Source: Trachythela sp. YZ-2020
Taxonomy: Eukaryota > Cnidaria > Anthozoa > Malacalcyonacea > Clavulariidae
Direction: 5' to 3'
Length of the DNA stretch: 64,000 nucleotides
NCBI GenBank assembly: GCA_016169945.1
Contig: JADLSH010000138.1
Span: 2,251,660 to 2,315,659, forward strand
Under the pieces are notes generated by a model. It was not told the DNA's origin and did no database searches. It was given only the letters and a program-made list of their open reading frames with translations. The first letter of the stretch is position 1; every line of letters begins with the position of its first letter. This document shows, piece by piece, positions 44,200 through 55,890 of this stretch. Both the position numbers and the translations under genes were made by a program.

Positions 44200-45120
44200 T
44201 TTTTAAGTGCTTATTACACGTTATTTTCCTTAAGTGTTGCAGCTGGGATGACACTATGCTTATACCATAATTGGTTGCAACAAGTACAAATATATAGAGT
44301 TTGTTCACTCTCAGAACGTTTTCGTTTCATATATTCATTGATGTACTGTCTTTTCTTTTACTTAGCCTCAGGGCTCTGTGTTGAGGGCTGGGAACTCTCA
44401 CTAGCTTGTTTTCGTTTCCTATATTCCCTCATGTACTGTCTTTTTCTTTGTTTATACTCAGGGCTCTGTGTTTCATTAGCTTGTTTTCGTTTCATGTATT
44501 CATTCAGGTACTGCGTTTTCATTTGCTTAGACTGAGAACCCTGTGTTGACTGGTCAGGACTCACAGTCTCATTTCTGTTGCTAATACTTTGATTAATACT
44601 TATCTCATCAATTCTACTAGTATCTAATCCTTGAGGAGAATTTAATTTATTATGACAGAAATCAGACATTGAAGAACATGACAATGTTGATACATAGTGA
44701 TGCTCATCTATATGACCCAAATAGACATCGGTTAGTTGCTGTGTTGATGATACTGGTTGTATTATACTGTATTCACGAAACCCTTCGTGTATCTCAGCAA
44801 TAGTAATTTTTAACTTAAGCTGGTCTGCTACGGCTTGTATAATCAGAGCATTACCCCATGTCCCTTGCATAGACATATTATTAAGGTATTCTAGCCAAGA
44901 GTTTTCAGTATTACTTTCAATGAATCTCTCAGTTTTATCTCTCATATATGCAATACCAGCTGCTCTAACTTCTAAGTGTTGTTCAGGGTTACCATATCAC
45001 TGATGTGACACAGCTCGAAAGAAACAGTCACCATCACCACCAACATCGAATGGTCTTAACTGAAAGCATCTTAACCTTTGTTCTAACACTACATTTGATG
45101 GCAGCCTAGTTGGACTGTTG
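44200..45120 (-). pseudogene. OTU cysteine protease and basic repeats of the Helentron
   Basis: The OTU domain (about 45085-44690) starts FQLRPFDVGGDGDCFFRAVS with catalytic Cys in DGDCFF, has a stop at 44997-44999, then GTWGNALIIQAVADQLKLKI and the catalytic His region GHIDEHHYVS. Next come three repeats of a QYxxEYxKRKQ-type basic motif (44330-44510), the last after another stop, and YICTCCNQLWYKHSVIP, a Cys-rich motif typical before DUF6570. OTU domains in these elements are proposed to process polyproteins or ubiquitin; no role can be shown here. Confidence 0.8.
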
Positions 45121-45128
45121 TTTTGGAC

Positions 45129-45152
45129 AGGACCAGGATTTAATTCAATATC
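45129..45152 (-). other. 2A-like ribosome-skipping motif (DIELNPGP)
   Basis: Minus-strand frame VLLSRDIELNPGPVQNN matches the D-x-E-x-N-P-G-P consensus of 2A-like peptides, preceded by a Leu/Val/Ser-rich stretch. It sits between the N-terminal region and the OTU domain and in frame with the OTU domain. Skipping would release the N-terminal part from the rest of the polyprotein. All consensus residues are intact. Function is inferred from the motif. Confidence 0.8.
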
Positions 45153-45640
45153 TCTTGACAACAATACCTTCCTTTGAGATATGTGATATTGTTGATTGGC
45201 ACAATTGTAATTGCCTGCTGTGTATTGACTGTTTTTATAAATATTGCATGAAGGACATTTGCTGTTTCAATGTTTTTGTGAACTAAGTTAATACATGGTT
45301 TAAAATATCCAAATGAATTGATAAAAATATGTTGCAAATGCACAAATCGAAAACAATATTGCTTGAAATTGCTAGCTATCTTGTTCAAAATGGATGACCT
45401 AGGAGCAGTTCTTACAAAATAATGCTTCAAAAATTGTTTATTTTTTCTCCTTCTCATAGATAATATGATTCTCTTTAAAGGTAATCTGGAATGTGTACGG
45501 TCTCTACATCTCTTGGCATTTGATTGTTTAATTAATTTCCGTACAGTCGCTCTGCAACTACATGCACAATTAGCTGAATCTATACACTCGATATAGCTAT
45601 TGTGAGTACGATATAGATGTACCATGTTAATTCTAATTTT
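45140..45640 (-). pseudogene. N-terminal basic region of the Helentron polyprotein
   Basis: Open from MVHLYRTHNSYIECIDSANC through KRCRDRTHSRLPLKRIILSM and RRRKNKQFLKHYFVR. Very basic and Cys-containing, with no named domain. Near its end another frame (YTAGNYNCANQQYHISQRK) leads into the 2A-like motif, so a frameshift lies between about 45200 and 45260. Confidence 0.55.
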
Positions 45641-45659
45641 CTGGTGAAATACATCACAT

Positions 45660-45945
45660 AGATTGTTTTGCTCTCCGAAGAGATTGTTTTGATCTCCGAA
45701 GAGATTGCTTTGATCTCCGAAGAGATTGTTTTGATCTCCGAAGAGATTGATTTGATCTCCGAAGAGATTGATTTGCCCTCCGAAGAGGTTGATTTGCCCT
45801 CCGAAGAGGTCGACTTGCCCTCCGAAGAGGTTTACTTGCCCTCCGAAGAGGTTGATTTGCCCTCCGAAGAGATTGTTTTGATCTCCGAAGAGATTGATTT
45901 GATCTCCGAAGAGGTTGATTTGCCCTCCGAAGAGGACAATTTCGC
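45660..45945. repeat. 18-bp minisatellite at the Helentron 5' side
   Basis: About 15-16 copies of an 18-bp unit around CTCCGAAGAGATTGATTT, with GATC or GCCC variants at the join. Open on both strands (SEEIDLP or LRRANQP periodicity) because 18 is a multiple of three. A stop separates it from the Helentron N-terminal frame, so it is not obviously translated. Confidence 0.9.
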
Positions 45946-46222
45946 AAGTACGATGACGAGAAAAAGGTTTTTACGGTTCAGTAAAATCAATCTACTTTTC
46001 GAAGACTATAAAAATGGCGAATTTGCACGAGTCATGCGAGGACGAAATAAACGCAGACGTCCTGGGTACGAGGTTGGATCCTGTAAGCTAATCTCTGATT
46101 GGTTTATATAAGCTCGCCGCTGATTGCCTACAAGCACGGTACGGTACGGTCACAGGTCACAGGTTCACTGGTCGGAACCTTTGATGTTCTTGTCCCCACT
46201 GTGACGCAATTCCACGCACCAC

Positions 46223-46832
46223 GCAAATTGCTCTGGTGCGTGGCTGGCAAGTGTCGCTCGTCGAATTTCCTAACTAAAGTATAGGAGAAACAAAGTTGAA
46301 AAATGCTTACTTTTACGAGATAGCGCCACAGATCATCATTTTGAGCTTAAAATTTCTGAAAATAGCAGTAAGTGATCACTTTTGTTTGTTTTTAAAACAC
46401 GTTCGAGTTTCACAACAACTTTTATTTATCATTGAAAGCCAGGAGTGAGTGTGAAACAGTCGACATGCAAATATACTATATGTTGGTTTGATGCTTTGAA
46501 AGCTTGTTTATTGATAGTTGACAATGTATTTGGTGCCGAAACTTAACGCTTAGGAAAAGATTAATCGTTTTTAATGTTTTCTTTAAGCAAAAACCGAAAA
46601 TTAAATAATTTACATCCTGCCAAAGTTTGGGAAGTCACAGATTGCCATTTTGTTTATATCTAGTTGTTTTGCATCAGGGCACAACACAACCGCATTGTAG
46701 AACAGTTTTTTGAGCTTTAAACACAAACAAGGCGGTCGTTTACATTAAGTATCCCATCTGTTAGCAATGGTATAAAAACCTATGGTATAAAAGTATATAA
46801 ACAAGTCATGTAATGAATATTTTCGTTGAAGA
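46223..46832. repeat. Tandem duplication, copy 1
   Basis: From GCAAATTGCTCTGGTGCGTG to GTAATGAATATTTTCG. Repeated at 47012-47633 in the same orientation, over 90% identical by eye, with small indels. Confidence 0.85.
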
Positions 46833-47011
46833 TAAGGTTAAATTCATACATATACGCGGCTTGCCGTGTCTTTTTGTTTTCGGACTTTTCATGCCTTATC
46901 TGTCTTGAAAACTTGTAAAATTTGAATAAAATCTGAAAAACAGTTTCCACTAACCTTGTAAGTATAAGATTTCCCCGGAAACTTAGTATTTCAAGTAGAT
47001 ATGGGCTTCAA

Positions 47012-47633
47012 GCAAATTGTTCTGGTGCGTGGCTGGCAAGTGTCGCTCGTCGACTTTCCAAACTAAGGTATAGGAGAAACACTGTTCGAAAATTGAAAAA
47101 TGCTTAATTTTACGAGTTAGCACTACAAATTATCATTTTGAGCTTAAAATTTCTGAAAATAGCAGTAAGTGATCACTTTTGTTTGTTTTTAATTAAAGCA
47201 CGTTCGAGTTTCCCATCAACTTTTATTTATAATTGAAAGCCAGGAGTGAGTGTGAAACAGTCGACATGCAAATATATAGCTACTATATGTTGGTTTGATG
47301 CTTTGAAAGCTTGTTTATTGTTAGTTAACAATGTATTTGCTGCCGAAATTTGACGCTTAGGAAAACATTAATCGTTTTTAATGTTTTCTTTAAGCAAAAA
47401 CCGAAAATTAAATAATTTACATCCTGCCAAAGTTTGGGAAGTCACAGATTGCCATTTTGTTTATATCTAGTTGTTTTGCATCAGGGCACAACACAACCGC
47501 ATTGTAGAACAGTTTTTTGAGCTTTAAACACAAACAAGGCGGTCGTTTACATTAAGTATCCCATCTGTTAGCAATGGTATAAAAACCTATGGTATAAAAA
47601 TATATAAACAAGTCATGTAATGAATATTTTCGA
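47012..47633. repeat. Tandem duplication, copy 2
   Basis: Direct copy of 46223-46832; period about 789 bp. The 180 bp between the copies are not repeated. No coding potential recognised. Confidence 0.85.
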
Positions 47634-49004
47634 TTTGCCAAAATCGATTTGTCAAAGTCAACTGGATTTAAAATACTGATAAATGCATTCCTCGAGGCAC
47701 GTTTTTTCGCACCAAAGCGTTTTTATATATCCATTTTTTGTTAAAATGCTCTAGTCCTAGCCCATTTGTAAAAATTGTGAACGACGTACAAATCATCCAG
47801 ATATACTCTTTAAAGTCGCTGTTTTATTGCCAAAATTTGGGCTTTTCCTATCTACTTCTTGATTAAAAATTTTCATGACACTTGCCAGAGGCTCGCGCAT
47901 GCGCATTGAAAAAGTGGGGACAGGATCCCGCGAGAGTTCCATATCTGTATATCATTAATCTGTGGTACGGTTTACAAGGCGATGGCAATATATCTGCATT
48001 CGCAGATACAAAAATGCACACCACATATAAATATTACATACCATCAACTCGTTTCGTCCCCCTAGTCACAGCAGTTTGGGAAAGAAATGCCAAACTGTGC
48101 TTATATCTTTATACCAATTAAAAATCTCAAAAGTACAAGGTGATGTTGACTATTGAAATGACAATTCGATTTGACGATTTTGTCATTTTGACACAAATAG
48201 TGTTGAGAATAAATATTGCATTATTTTAACACTTTTATGAGTGAACTTTGTCGAAATAGACGCTCGAATAGTGCAGGATATTCGTACAATATTTAAAAAG
48301 GCTTACTTTGTTCCTGATTCAAATGATATTGATTTATAGCAGGTCAAGTCAAGTCAATACTTTGTGTAAATTGGGAATCATTTCCACAGCGTAAATTGCT
48401 ATCAAACCACTTCCAATACTTACTGAAAATACTCCCTCGACTCTTGCAATGTTCAAAATAGTACAGAAAATTAAAAATATCGTTGGTTGATAGATAATTT
48501 TCACCGTAAATTTAAAATTGAACTCATGTTTACAATACTCGCCCCTCAGTAGTCCGCCATCTTGAAATAATCAATATCAATCCAGTTGTACATAGAGATC
48601 AAAGAGTATAATAATAATTACGTCATTTTAATCTAGACTGTCGCTGATTGGCTACAAGCACGATACGGTTTACAAGGTGATAGCAATATATCTGCATTCG
48701 CAGATACAAAAAATGATAACAATGTAATAATCCAATATAAAATTAATTGTGCAGAATTTTGCCAAGTATTCAAGGTACTTAAAGACCTGTCCAGAAAGTA
48801 TGTATAAAAAGTAGCAGTCTTATTTAGATCCAGTATTGGTAATAGATTTAGTTGGGCTTGCAATATCGCCTGGTCCACAGCTGTCGAACTTATTTCCTGT
48901 AATAAAACAATTGCGAAAATATCGAACAAAGGGTAGGCCTTATCCAGTCTTCATCACTGGAAAAAAATGTATTATCCATACTATGGAAATATTATAGAAA
49001 TGAT
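47634..49004. other. Non-coding region with dispersed repeats
   Basis: ACGGTTTACAAGG..AT.GCAATATATCTGCATTCGCAGA-type sequence occurs at about 47965-48010 and 48664-48712 and holds a small CTGC-ATTC-GCAG hairpin. Similar GATTGGCTACAAGCACG sequence is at 48640 and 46118. No gene recognised. Confidence 0.5.
48016..48098. repeat. Dispersed repeat ending in a perfect hairpin, copy 2
   Basis: Matches 34508-34591, ending in CAGTTTGG-(10 nt)-CCAAACTG. The loop sequence GAAAGAAATG is identical in the two copies. Confidence 0.65.
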
Positions 49005-49985
49005 ATTTTCACACTATTTCCATATCATATCCTTAGTAACAAGGGGGAATTTTGTTTTTAGCCAATCAGCGCGTTTGTTTACCTTTTGGCTCTTGACCAA
49101 TCAGAATGCTTGAAATCTAAAAACATCAACAAAAGGAGTGAGAAAATATTACTCTGTTCTAAGCCTTCCGTGCAGCTGAATTTTCACATTTTTGGTCCAA
49201 AAACGACAAATCCTAATAAAACATGCTTAAATCTTGAATTTCCTCCTGGGCATTTTTTAATTTCGACTTAGAACGCAAGATATTTATGTTTGAATAACCG
49301 TGTTGCGAAACGCGTAAGATCGTGTTATTTATTTCCGTCATTGATCACTTATATGAGAAAATGCATGTGTATTGTTTCGCAATTTTGTAGAGTTTTACAA
49401 TTAAAATGATATTTAATTGAGCAATACATGATGAAATGCGTGTCGGAAGTGCATGGAAAAACGGAAGTCAAAATGTGATATCCGGTGCGCGAGAACATTT
49501 GCACATTTCAATACAAAAAGCTTCGAAACTCTACAAAATTATGCAGATCAACGTAAGAAAACAATGTATTATATAATATTTTGTACGTTTATTGTACAAC
49601 TTTACATTTGCATACCTACCTGTGTGGAGTGCTAGCTTATTTTATATGGGTTGAGAAGATTCAAATAAGTTTCATTCTAATTCTACGATTTAATATCCAT
49701 TTGTTTTAATAAAATAGATCCTAAGTATTTTAATTTCAGATTGCGGATATTTTAGAATATAAAATGATCGATTATATTCCTGGATCTCCTTTCAATTAAT
49801 TTAATGTGAAAGGAGTTCTCATTTATAGTTCTGGTATGTTCCACAATTGAAGGGCCTGGGGTATGATTTGCCAATTTTTTGTGATATTTCTAAACCTATC
49901 TTTCAAACATAGTGTCATATTTTATGGCAGGTATATTATTTTCAGTTTTTTTATACTATGTTAGCTCCCAAAGAATGTGGGCAAA
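49005..49985. repeat. Left arm of large inverted repeat 2
   Basis: Pairs with 50808-51835. Best-conserved blocks include CTCCCAAAGAATGTGGGC at the inner end, GGAGTGCTAGCTTATT, and AGCTTCGAAACTCTAC on the other arm as its complement. Overall about 85-90% identical by eye, so clearly older than inverted repeat 1. CCAATCAG occurs twice near the outer end (49063 and 49098). Confidence 0.85.
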
Positions 49986-50807
49986 GGTTTGTGTAAAGAA
50001 GGATTAGTCCAGTTTTCCAGGGTATGTGGGTACCAGGGGCCACTCTATCAAGTTCACTTCCAGTATCAAATTTTTGTTGATCAAAATATCCTTTAATATC
50101 ATCTAAAGTTTGCCATTGCCATAATAATCACATAAGCTTTGATAATGTAAACCATGCAGTCTTAAGATAGTATTAAGGTGCCCTCACTTCTTAATCAGAT
50201 ACTGGCACATTCTGGAGAGTATCCTGGTGCCCCCCCCTTGGGTATACAGTGAGGAGGAAATACTCAAAATCCCTTGTGTGATATAGCATGCTTTAACAAA
50301 TACAATATCATGTTTCATTAACACAACTGTTTGATTAGAAAAGTTTCCTGTGAAATATATAATAAATAACAGACTTGACCTGACCTCCCCCCTTCCACTC
50401 TGTAACAGTTTTTTGCACTTGCAGCTATTCTTTCAATGCATAATCCTCTGAAAAATCAACCAGGCATGGGTGTCACATGTTGGCTGGAGTTAATAGGTGT
50501 CTTTCCTCAAATCGCAGGTTCTGATCGACAGCAGCAGAAAATGACTTTCTCTTATGGGTAACAACTGGACTCCCCACCCACCTGCACTCACAATTGGTTG
50601 TTTTTAGCTTTATAAAAGGCAGCTGGGGGGCGAGGCAATTGTCCACCATACACAGTTGACCTATTGAATTTCTCAAGCATTACTCCCACAGCTTAACTCA
50701 CACCATAGCACACTGACCCTGCTTGGAAGCCATGTGTGGCCAACTGCAAATTATTTTGCTGTTTTCAGTCTGTTCAAATTTATTTCCTTATTGCCCTTAT
50801 TATGCCT
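49986..50807. other. Spacer of inverted repeat 2
   Basis: About 820 bp of single-copy sequence. C-rich patches at about 50230 and 50390. No recognised gene on either strand. Confidence 0.6.
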
Positions 50808-51835
50808 CGCCCACATTCTTTGGGAGTAAACATTGAAAATAATACTGAAAATAATACCTGCCACAAAAATATGACACTGTGTTGAAGGATAGGTTTAGAA
50901 ATTTGAGAAAAAATTAGACAGTCATACCCCAGGCCCCATGGTATGAAATCTCCAATCCTTTAATTGTGGAGCACAACTAACTCCAGACCAGAACTATAAA
51001 TGAGAACTCCTTTCACATTATATTAAATCGAAAGGAGATCCAGGAATATAATCGATCATTTTATATTCTAAAATATCCGCAATCTGAAATTAAAATACTT
51101 AGGATCTATTTTATGAAAACAAATGAATATTAAATCGTAGAATTAGAATGAAACTTACTTGAAACTTCTCAACCCATACATAATAAGCTAGCACTCCACA
51201 CAGGTAGGTATGCAAATGTAAAGTTGTACAATAAACAAAATATTATATAATACATTGTTTTCTCACGTTGATCTGCATAATTTTGTAGAGTTTCGAAGCT
51301 TTGTGTATTGAAATGCAAAGTTCGCGCACCGATATCATGCATTTTGACTTCCGTCTTTTCCCATGCACTTCCACACGCATTTCATCAGAAGGCGATATTA
51401 TCGCAAATATCATTAAATTGTATTATTACCTGTGTACTAATTAAAAAATACAGAAACTCTGCAAATTACGAATGATATACATGCATTTTCTCATATATGA
51501 TCAATGACGGCAATAAATATCAATACGATATTATTGCTGCTTTATTCAAACAGGTAAATAACATAAATATTCATGAGTTTCGGCTAAGTCGAAATTAAAT
51601 AATACCAACGAGCGAAATTCAAGATTTAAGCATGTGTATTAGGATTGGTCAACGTTTTTGGAAAAAAAAGTAAAAATTCAGCTGCGAGGAAGGCTTAGAA
51701 CAGAATAATATTTTTTCACCCTTTTGATGATTTTTAGAGTTCACGCATTCTGATTGGTCGAGAGTCAAATAAACAAACGCGCTGCTCATTGCTCAAACGA
51801 AATTTCTTGTTATCGTTAGTATATCCATTGTGTTT
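50808..51835. repeat. Right arm of large inverted repeat 2
   Basis: Reverse complement of 49005-49985 with scattered substitutions and small indels. No clear target duplication at the outer ends. Confidence 0.85.
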
Positions 51836-54062
51836 CCATGATATAAAATGGATGCTGGTAAATTACTAATTGGCATTTTTCATACTTCCAGGTGTGTCTA
51901 AAAATCTTTCGATGTTTAATCATTTTAACCATGCATACATGCATGCTAAGCAAAAAGATTTTGGGACATTCATCAACGTACTTTCAGCGATTCAGAGAAG
52001 ATGTCAGAGAATTCCAAATCTTATAAGGGTTGAGAAATTAGTGTGCGTGGGGTTAAATTAGGAATGTAGTATAGGCGGAAAATATGATATAGTATATTCT
52101 TTTATTTAACATTATTTTATATATAACATTTGATAAAGGAGCTTTGGCTGAATTAATTATAGCAGCCAGCGACATGAAATGCGTAGGAATTATTTTCTAA
52201 ATCGGAATAGAATGGATGTGGTTAATTAGAATGGATCTGGTTAATTAAGTCCTTAGTTTATATATCAAAGTCATAGTTTATATATATCAAAGGAAAATGT
52301 TTTTCTCTATGATTACATCTGGTTCAAAGTATAGAACCCTAAAAATATAAGAAAGCAAAGGCAAAGTTTTAAGTAAATGTTATGTGCACATTGTTGTTAC
52401 AATTAATACCAAGCATTACGTGGCATAAGAACCATATATCATTAACCTCAAATATGATTATTGTACGTGTATTTAAGTCATTTTAGAGGAGTAGTATCTC
52501 AAAGTTGTCGGATATGATGTCATTAGATGAACTTTAACAAGCAAGAAGCTAGTTTGGCAAACTATTTGTGATTCATTTACTTACGTTAAATCCGTCACCT
52601 TTTACAGCGAAAAAGTCTACAAATAAGATATATTACATTTCTTGTTAAGCACCTGCCAAACGATGATGATAAGAGTTGATGAGAGTCAATGAGAATTGCA
52701 ACTCTAGCACGAGTTTGACCGCCAATTCTCTTCGACTCTCATAGACTACCATGTACCTCTCACAAAGCGAGCTCTCACCATGCAACGTTGATCTGGTGAA
52801 GTCAAATTATGATAAGAGTTGATGAGAGTGTTTGCCGGTCGCGCGGTAATATCCTGTCTGGTTTGACTTAGAATGACCCTGAAAATCTGACCCAAATTTT
52901 GAATAATACTTGTGGCACGATTATTGGATTTCTTAAAATAATGCAACTTTCCCCTTATCCTTTCCATACAATTGACTCAACTTTGTATATTTTCGACGCG
53001 CTGGATTAATTTAGCTATTTTGCCAGGACGCAAATCGTATTAAGCTCTTTCGGAGACATCTGTTCAGGATATGTGAAGGCGCGTTTATTGGAGATGGGGG
53101 AGCGCTAGCTTGTTGATTTAGCTAATTAACGTAATTTAAAAACCTAACTTTACGAACTTCCAGGATAAATAATAAAGTTGTTCATTCTTATGCATTTCTT
53201 TATTTTGAAGGTGAAGGATCGTTAGAGAGGGGCTTCGTGTTAGAAAGTGGCTATTAAAGAGAGGGTATATAGGGGCATATTCGCGAGGCGAGAGGGCTTA
53301 GTAAAGAATCTATATAACATGCAAAATTAATAAACCTTGCGATTCGGCGGCGGCTTACCACATAATCATTCGTTGACACTGATGTTGAATAGACTTCGGC
53401 ATTATCGTAGAGATCATAGTCCAAAGCTAAGTTGATTCCTCCATTTTCCAAATTATAACTGTTATTTTCAAACGACTTTGACGCACGCCTCGTTAAGATT
53501 ACCTGCAACGAAAATCGTATAATCAACATGCAATCTGAGTGCGATATATATATATATATATATGTATTTGAAATGTTGAATATGGCAGGTGACGTGCTGG
53601 CACAAAGCGGACAGGAACTCAGTTTTGAGGAGCGGAAGTACTGGCATTGGTGCACGAAGCTGTTTCGAAGGCAACATTGATCGTTGGAAGTGTGCACATA
53701 ATGCCGATTATTCACCAAATAAAAAAGTTTGTTATATCAGAGCGTTTATAAGATAGGGCGATGAAACGGTAATACGACGTACTGAAACACGTATAATGAA
53801 CTTTATAAGCCTGGGGTTGCCAAATTAAAACAACAAATTTAGGCGAAATTCGAGGAGGCAGATTAAATCTTATATTTTGCCAAAATTATTGAGTCCATGC
53901 TTGGTAATTTTTGTGTCTTGTTATTTAAGCTTTTACTTTTTATATAATAAACAATTATTAAATGTTTTTGTGATATCCGGAATTAACAAAGGCTGGAACA
54001 TTATACATTGCATTCTCATTAATCTCCTTCGATAAACAACGATTTAAATTCTGTTGCACATA
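51836..54062. other. No gene recognised
   Basis: ATGATAAGAGTTGATGAGAG occurs at about 52668 and 52808. A TA microsatellite lies at about 53543-53562. Open frames at 52746-52967 and 53254-53718 show no motif. Confidence 0.5.
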
Positions 54063-54071
54063 GCAATGTTT

Positions 54072-54814
54072 CTACCTCCTCCACAGGCGCTTTATTAATT
54101 GGAGCGGGCTTGGAAAATTAGGGAAGGGACGCACGGGCGGCATAAAAAAATGCGGGTAAGGCGAAGGGAAGCGCCTGCTGACTAATGTTCTCAAGATGGT
54201 AGAAGCTATTCACCACTTATTTTACTATAATCATCCGGAGAAAGAGTTTGTTAATGATTCTTATGAACGTAGGCTCTTACAAAAGGCTAAGGAAGGTGGG
54301 AAAGTACTTTGCCCTAACTGTCACGCTTCTGATGGCAAAATAAATGCGCATACATATTTGTTATTATTTTGCATATAATTTTCCTTTCAAGTTATACATA
54401 TTCGTAGTCAAATACATACTCATACTACATACTGAATGACACATTAATGATGTCGACATCACTATCACTGAAGTCAATTGAACCCTTCGCATTTTGAGTG
54501 CATTTTTCGGTGTTGTCGCCCATCGAGACAGACGAGACTGAGGACAAAAACACTTTGATTCAACGTTTCATATTTCGATTAATATGGATCATATTTCAGC
54601 AATAACTTTTAAAATATACCCATCTAAGATGGAAAACACGAAAATATATCGTTTTACGCTGCGATGGCAATATTTCAGGCAGATTTTTTTGGATTCCCGA
54701 TTGTCGACATTTATGCCTGACTTTCGACCATTAATTGGCAGGCCCTTCGTCTACTCTTTCCCCTGAAGCAAAATATCACCCGCCCGCGGGAAAAAGGGCC
54801 TGAGGAGGAGGTAG
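54072..54814. mobile_element. MULE-like non-autonomous transposon with 9-bp target duplication
   Basis: TIRs CTACCTCCTCCACAGGC and GCCTGAGGAGGAGGTAG, one mismatch. GCAATGTTT flanks both sides (54063-54071 and 54815-54823). A 9-bp duplication suggests the Mutator/MULE superfamily. The interior (743 bp) has a short open frame (54196-54378, MVEAIHHLFYYNHPEKEFVN) without a known domain. The related sequence at 60117-60240 lacks this insertion. Confidence 0.8.
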
Positions 54815-54823
54815 GCAATGTTT

Positions 54824-55280
54824 AGTTGTAAAATATTCGGCGAAAGCCAATTGTAAAATTAAACAAGCACGACAAAATCTCAGACACTTAATTTACTTAC
54901 TCTAGTTCTAATAAAAATTTCAAAAGAGTATATTATAAATATTACAGAGTGCATTATCATTAAAACATCGTTTATTCATGTTTTTTTTCCTGTTTTTTTC
55001 TTGAACCTAAAGCTGCCGCTCGCTAAAAATATGTACTGCGGGCTCAACCTGCAGTTAACTGATCGAGTTATTCGCAAGCAGAATACTCAGTTATCTGCAG
55101 CTGTATCTTACATTTCTGAAGTCGCGCGAAAATTGTTCTGCATACATTAGTTGTACTCGCATGTGTACCTGAATATTCAGGGCACACGGCTCGTTTCACC
55201 ATTAAAGTAACCAAAAACCGTAGTCTTCCATTCAGGACATGCTATTCTTCCGGGAGAGGGTAGCATTTGCCCATTCCCAT
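54824..55280. other. No gene recognised
   Basis: AT-rich. Its first 100 bp continue the similarity of 53990-54070 with 60117-60250. Confidence 0.45.
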
Positions 55281-55890
55281 ATCAATCAATCAATCAATCA
55301 AAAAACTTTATTTAAACACGGTAAAATCTACAGTATGGAATAAAAATAACGTAACATTTTACAATAACAATTTACTGATACAGAGACTATTTACACTTAG
55401 ACTTTTACACATATTAAAAACTACAACATGCATGTTTACTGATTTACAAGATTGCCGTGCGGAAGTCCGTATCATATGTAAAATAGGTTGTCAATTTCTC
55501 TTTTGAATTGACTAAGAGAGCATATTGCTCGAAATTTTTGAGGTAACTCATTCCACAGCACCGCCCCGTTATAACTAAAACTTCGTTTACCGTAGTTCGT
55601 TCGCGGTTTTGGCACAAATAAAGTGTTTTCAGAATTTCTCAAATTGTATCATGTGCTGCGGGATTCAAACAATTCATAAAGATAATGAGGAGTCAATTCG
55701 TTAATCGTTTTAAACATCAATATAGCTTTATGCTTTTTCCGGCGTGTCGAAAGATTATCCCAGCCCAGCTTACTAAAAAGGTCGCTGCATCATAACGAGA
55801 TTTGGTGATGACCATCGCTGCCCTATTTTGCAATTTTTGCAATTTATCATTTAACGTGATATGCAACGTTTAATCTTTATGCAACGTTCA
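55281..55890 (-). mobile_element. LINE 3' end with RT C-terminus and (TGAT)n tail
   Basis: Minus-strand translation in several frames: LQKLQNRAAMVITKSRYDA, KLGWDNLSTRRKKHKAILMF, KTINELTPHYLYELFES, LFVPKPRTNYGKRSFSYNGA and WNELPQKFRAICSLSQFKRE. This is the C-terminus of a LINE reverse transcriptase. It ends with AAATAAAGTTTTTTGATTGA and the tail at 55281-55300. The tail resembles that of the LINE at 17041-18600 but the protein is different. Heavily 5'-truncated, with frameshifts. Confidence 0.8.

Larger units (their letters stand above)
39013..45960 (-). mobile_element. Helentron (Helitron2-type rolling-circle transposon), decayed
   Basis: Minus-strand coding order: basic N-terminal region, 2A-like motif, OTU protease, repeated basic motifs, DUF6570-like region, Rep with HUH motif, PIF1-family helicase, AP-endonuclease-like domain. 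The fused endonuclease and OTU domains distinguish Helentrons from canonical Helitrons. An 18-bp minisatellite lies at the presumed 5' end (45660-45945). At least seven stops or frameshifts and one insertion (40436-40738) show it is inactive. The outer termini are estimates: coding ends are at 39013 and about 45640. Confidence 0.85.

Noticed and set aside
45668..46111. 147-codon acidic SEEIDLP repeat protein
   Set aside because: It lacks an ATG start, and the frame follows from an 18-bp minisatellite; no evidence of translation.
53254..53718. 154-codon minus-strand ORF
   Set aside because: No domain, contains a TA microsatellite-encoded stretch and no splice or start context.
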